From Desulfobacteraceae bacterium (GTDB taxonomy: Bacteria; Desulfobacterota; Desulfobacteria; Desulfobacterales; Desulfobacteraceae): 14,501 bases of DNA. Shown here piece after piece: positions 13,240-14,501 of this stretch (position 1 is its first letter; each line of letters starts with the position of its first letter). Where the stretch lies: positions 1 through 14,501 of the forward strand of contig PIVQ01000112.1 in NCBI GenBank assembly GCA_003354055.1, given 5' to 3'. The notes beneath the pieces are model-generated. The model saw nothing but the letters and a program-made list of their open reading frames with translations. It was not told where the DNA came from and made no database searches. Both the position numbers and the translations under genes were made by a program.

Positions 13240-13665
13240 ATGAAAGATTCTGAAAACTTACATTTAAAAGTCCAGGAGCTGTGTGCCTGTTTCTCAAGCA
13301 CAGACCCTTTAAAAGAGATGTCTGACCTGACCAATGATATAGATTCGGGGGAAGCCGCCCTCAAGTGGCTGGCTTTGACGGCCCTTCACGGGGTTAATGC
13401 CAATGCCGAAAAAATAAGCCTGAAAGAAAATGAGAACGGAAAGGTTATAGTGACGGCAGAATACCGGAAAACCGAACTGCCCTCTCCCGGAAAAACAATC
13501 GGAGACAGCGTTTTTGATTCCATCCGTAAGATAACCCATATTGAAGATGCCAAAGGCAAGACCACCCTGGCCTTGGGAATAATGGACAGCAGTATTGAAC
13601 TATCCGTGGGTATTAAAGATAAAAAAGGGAAACGAAAAATTTCCATCAAATTTCCTGAAGACTGA
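13240..13665 (+). CDS. conserved-looking protein of unknown function, 141 aa
   Basis: I do not recognise the family. The first ~50 residues are helical and contain two Cys (C15, C17, in ELCACF) and a hydrophobic stretch KWLALTALHGV (42-52) too short and polar-flanked for a convincing membrane segment. From about 57 on, alternating strands are predicted: EKISLKENENGKVIVTAEYRK, a PSPG turn (81-84), a helix around GDSVFDSIRKI (88-98), and two final strands, TTLALGI and KRKISIKFP. This suggests a small alpha/beta cytoplasmic protein. There is no signal peptide. AAGGAG (13227-13232) lies 7 bp before the ATG and supports real translation. It is divergent from the tetR operon, so the operator at 13093-13111 could also affect it, though its own promoters lie about 40-90 bp away. 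Confidence 0.78.
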   Translation: MKDSENLHLKVQELCACFSSTDPLKEMSDLTNDIDSGEAALKWLALTALHGVNANAEKISLKENENGKVIVTAEYRKTELPSPGKTIGDSVFDSIRKITHIEDAKGKTTLALGIMDSSIELSVGIKDKKGKRKISIKFPED

Positions 13666-13680
13666 TCCGATCGAAGACAA

Positions 13681-13728
13681 ACCTGGTATCCTGTTTCAGG
13701 GAAATGTCCCGGTCACAGGATATCAGGT
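13681..13728. repeat. 14 bp-stem hairpin after the 141-aa gene
   Basis: ACCTGGTATCCTGT (13681-13694) pairs with ACAGGATATCAGGT (13715-13728) over 14 positions with one G-T wobble. The 20-nt loop contains a smaller GGGA/TCCC stem. It starts 15 bp after the stop codon. No T tract follows, so it may be an mRNA 3' end structure and not a classical terminator. Confidence 0.65.
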
Positions 13729-13740
13729 CTAATACGAATT

Positions 13741-13871
13741 AGGAATCGTTACAAAATAACTTGATCTAAATACCCTGAAGGGCAGAAACTTGTTTCCAAA
13801 ACCCCTTAAAAACTGCTTAAAGCGGCGGGTATTTTGAAAGCAAAAGATCAAGTAATTTTGGAGCCGATCCT
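13741..13871. repeat. ~130 bp MITE-like or structured-RNA palindrome
   Basis: The outer 27 bp arms (13741-13767 and 13845-13871) are inverted repeats matching at about 21 of 27 positions, including the perfect 9 bp ACTTGATCT/AGATCAAGT. Inside, AAATACCC (13768-13775) pairs perfectly with GGGTATTT (13827-13834) after a 10-nt one-sided bulge. The centre can form a branched junction: AAGGG/CCCTT (13778-13782/13803-13807) enclosing AAAC/GTTT, and CTGCT/AGCGG (13813-13817/13821-13825). It has no ORF and lies between two convergent genes. Confidence 0.7.
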
Positions 13872-13874
13872 TAG

Positions 13875-14501
13875 TTAGTGGCAGCAATGCAGGGGGCTGA
13901 ACCGGAAACTATCAAGCATCTCCTGATAGGTACCGTCTTCGAGCATGTCTGCCAGAGACTGATTAAAATCTTCTATCAGTTCCCTGTGATTAGGCATATT
14001 TTTTGACAGGGTGATGTGCAGAGGTTTGACCTCAAAAGGGCTTTTCACTATGGTTAGTTTGCTCTGAATATCTTCAGGCATTTCTGAAAGAATGATCTGG
14101 GCATTCAATTTTTCTTCCATGGTAAGATCTATTCTATGATTGGCAAGCTTCATCAAATTCTGGCGAAGGCTTTTGACAAATCGTTTTTCGATTTCATCCG
14201 ATTCGATTTTTTTCAGATAGCCATAGCCAAGTATCACCCCCATGATTTTGCCATGGAGATCCTGAATATTCGTATAAACAAAAGGGTCTGTTTTTCTTTT
14301 AACCAGGACAATGGCCGTATTGATATAGGGGCGGCTGTAAACCATGGTTTTGGCCCGTTCCTCAGTGAACCAGGCAATGCCCAACCCATCCAGTTCTCTG
14401 GTTTTCACAAAATACTGGGTCCTTGACCAGGGGTAGAATAAAAATTTTGCACTGTGCCCTGCCCGCTTGAATATCCGGGTTACGATTTGGGCGGCAATCC
14501 C
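13875..14501 (-). CDS. family 3 extracellular solute-binding protein, partial (N-terminus outside window)
   Basis: The open frame continues to the window edge without a start codon, giving 208 residues of the C-terminal part. The first visible residues, GIAAQIVTRIFKRAG, followed by FYPWSRTQYFVKTRELDGL and AWFTEERAKTMVYSRPY, match the SBP_bac_3 pattern (polar amino acid or similar ligand binding in the periplasm). IQDLHGKIMGVILGYGY and the late LSKNMPNHRELIEDFNQSLADM helix also fit. The apparent starts inside the window (for example GTG at 14408) are internal codons. It could serve an ABC transporter or be a stand-alone sensor-type protein; no permease is visible. The tail ends HCCH. The stop lies 4 bp from the palindrome at 13741-13871. 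Confidence 0.86.
   Translation of the reverse strand, partial: GIAAQIVTRIFKRAGHSAKFLFYPWSRTQYFVKTRELDGLGIAWFTEERAKTMVYSRPYINTAIVLVKRKTDPFVYTNIQDLHGKIMGVILGYGYLKKIESDEIEKRFVKSLRQNLMKLANHRIDLTMEEKLNAQIILSEMPEDIQSKLTIVKSPFEVKPLHITLSKNMPNHRELIEDFNQSLADMLEDGTYQEMLDSFRFSPLHCCH

Noticed and set aside
14136..14426. Plus-strand 96-codon open frame near the right edge
   Set aside because: It is antisense to the clear solute-binding protein frame that runs off the window.

Overview
The window looks like chromosomal DNA of a marine-type sulfate-reducing Desulfobacterota (Desulfobacter/Desulfobacula-like). I infer this from protein style, moderate GC, and a fused ADP-forming acyl-CoA synthetase beside a TetR regulator. 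No 16S or other phylogenetic marker is present apart from rsmA, so the placement is an inference. Every gene between the higBA pair and the right edge appears intact. I see no tRNA, rRNA, CRISPR array, insertion sequence or phage gene.

Layout. (1) 71-662, plus strand: a higB-higA toxin-antitoxin pair with a near-consensus promoter placed so that the higB mRNA should be leaderless. (2) 663-1004: non-coding, holding a ~119 bp imperfect palindrome with a perfect 13 bp inner stem. (3) 4605-1005, minus strand: rsmA, then an HD-GYP protein whose HD motif reads YD, then dsdA (D-serine ammonia-lyase). Gaps of 6 and 28 bp suggest one operon, starting from an extended -10 promoter near 4670-4698. (4) 4989-8362, plus strand: a small coiled-coil/winged-helix protein followed after 29 bp by a PreP-type M16C peptidasome. 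(5) 8389-10054, minus strand: panB and, overlapping it, a Rossmann/DUF2520 dehydrogenase-like gene that may supply the ketopantoate reductase step. A strong hairpin covering the last codons of the DUF2520 gene separates it from the peptidase gene. (6) 10231-13034, minus strand: a TetR regulator overlapping (ATGA) a fused beta-alpha ADP-forming acyl-CoA synthetase, preceded by a perfect TetR-like operator with 8 bp arms. (7) 13240-13665, plus strand: a 141-aa protein of unknown function. (8) 13666-13874: a highly structured intergenic region with a 14 bp-stem hairpin and a ~130 bp MITE-like or ncRNA-like palindrome. (9) 13875-14501, minus strand: the C-terminal part of a family 3 periplasmic solute-binding protein, cut by the window edge.

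Themes. The minus-strand block 13034-8389 groups CoA-related functions: acyl-CoA formation/hydrolysis with ATP gain, and pantothenate synthesis. The promoter regions of its two operons share the half-sites TGAGTA/TACTCA, although with different spacing. The most unusual parts are the two long intergenic palindromes (832-950 and 13741-13871), the degenerate HD-GYP protein, the putative TetR regulon, and a terminator-like hairpin placed upstream of a stop codon. I did not find a convincing new multi-gene system.
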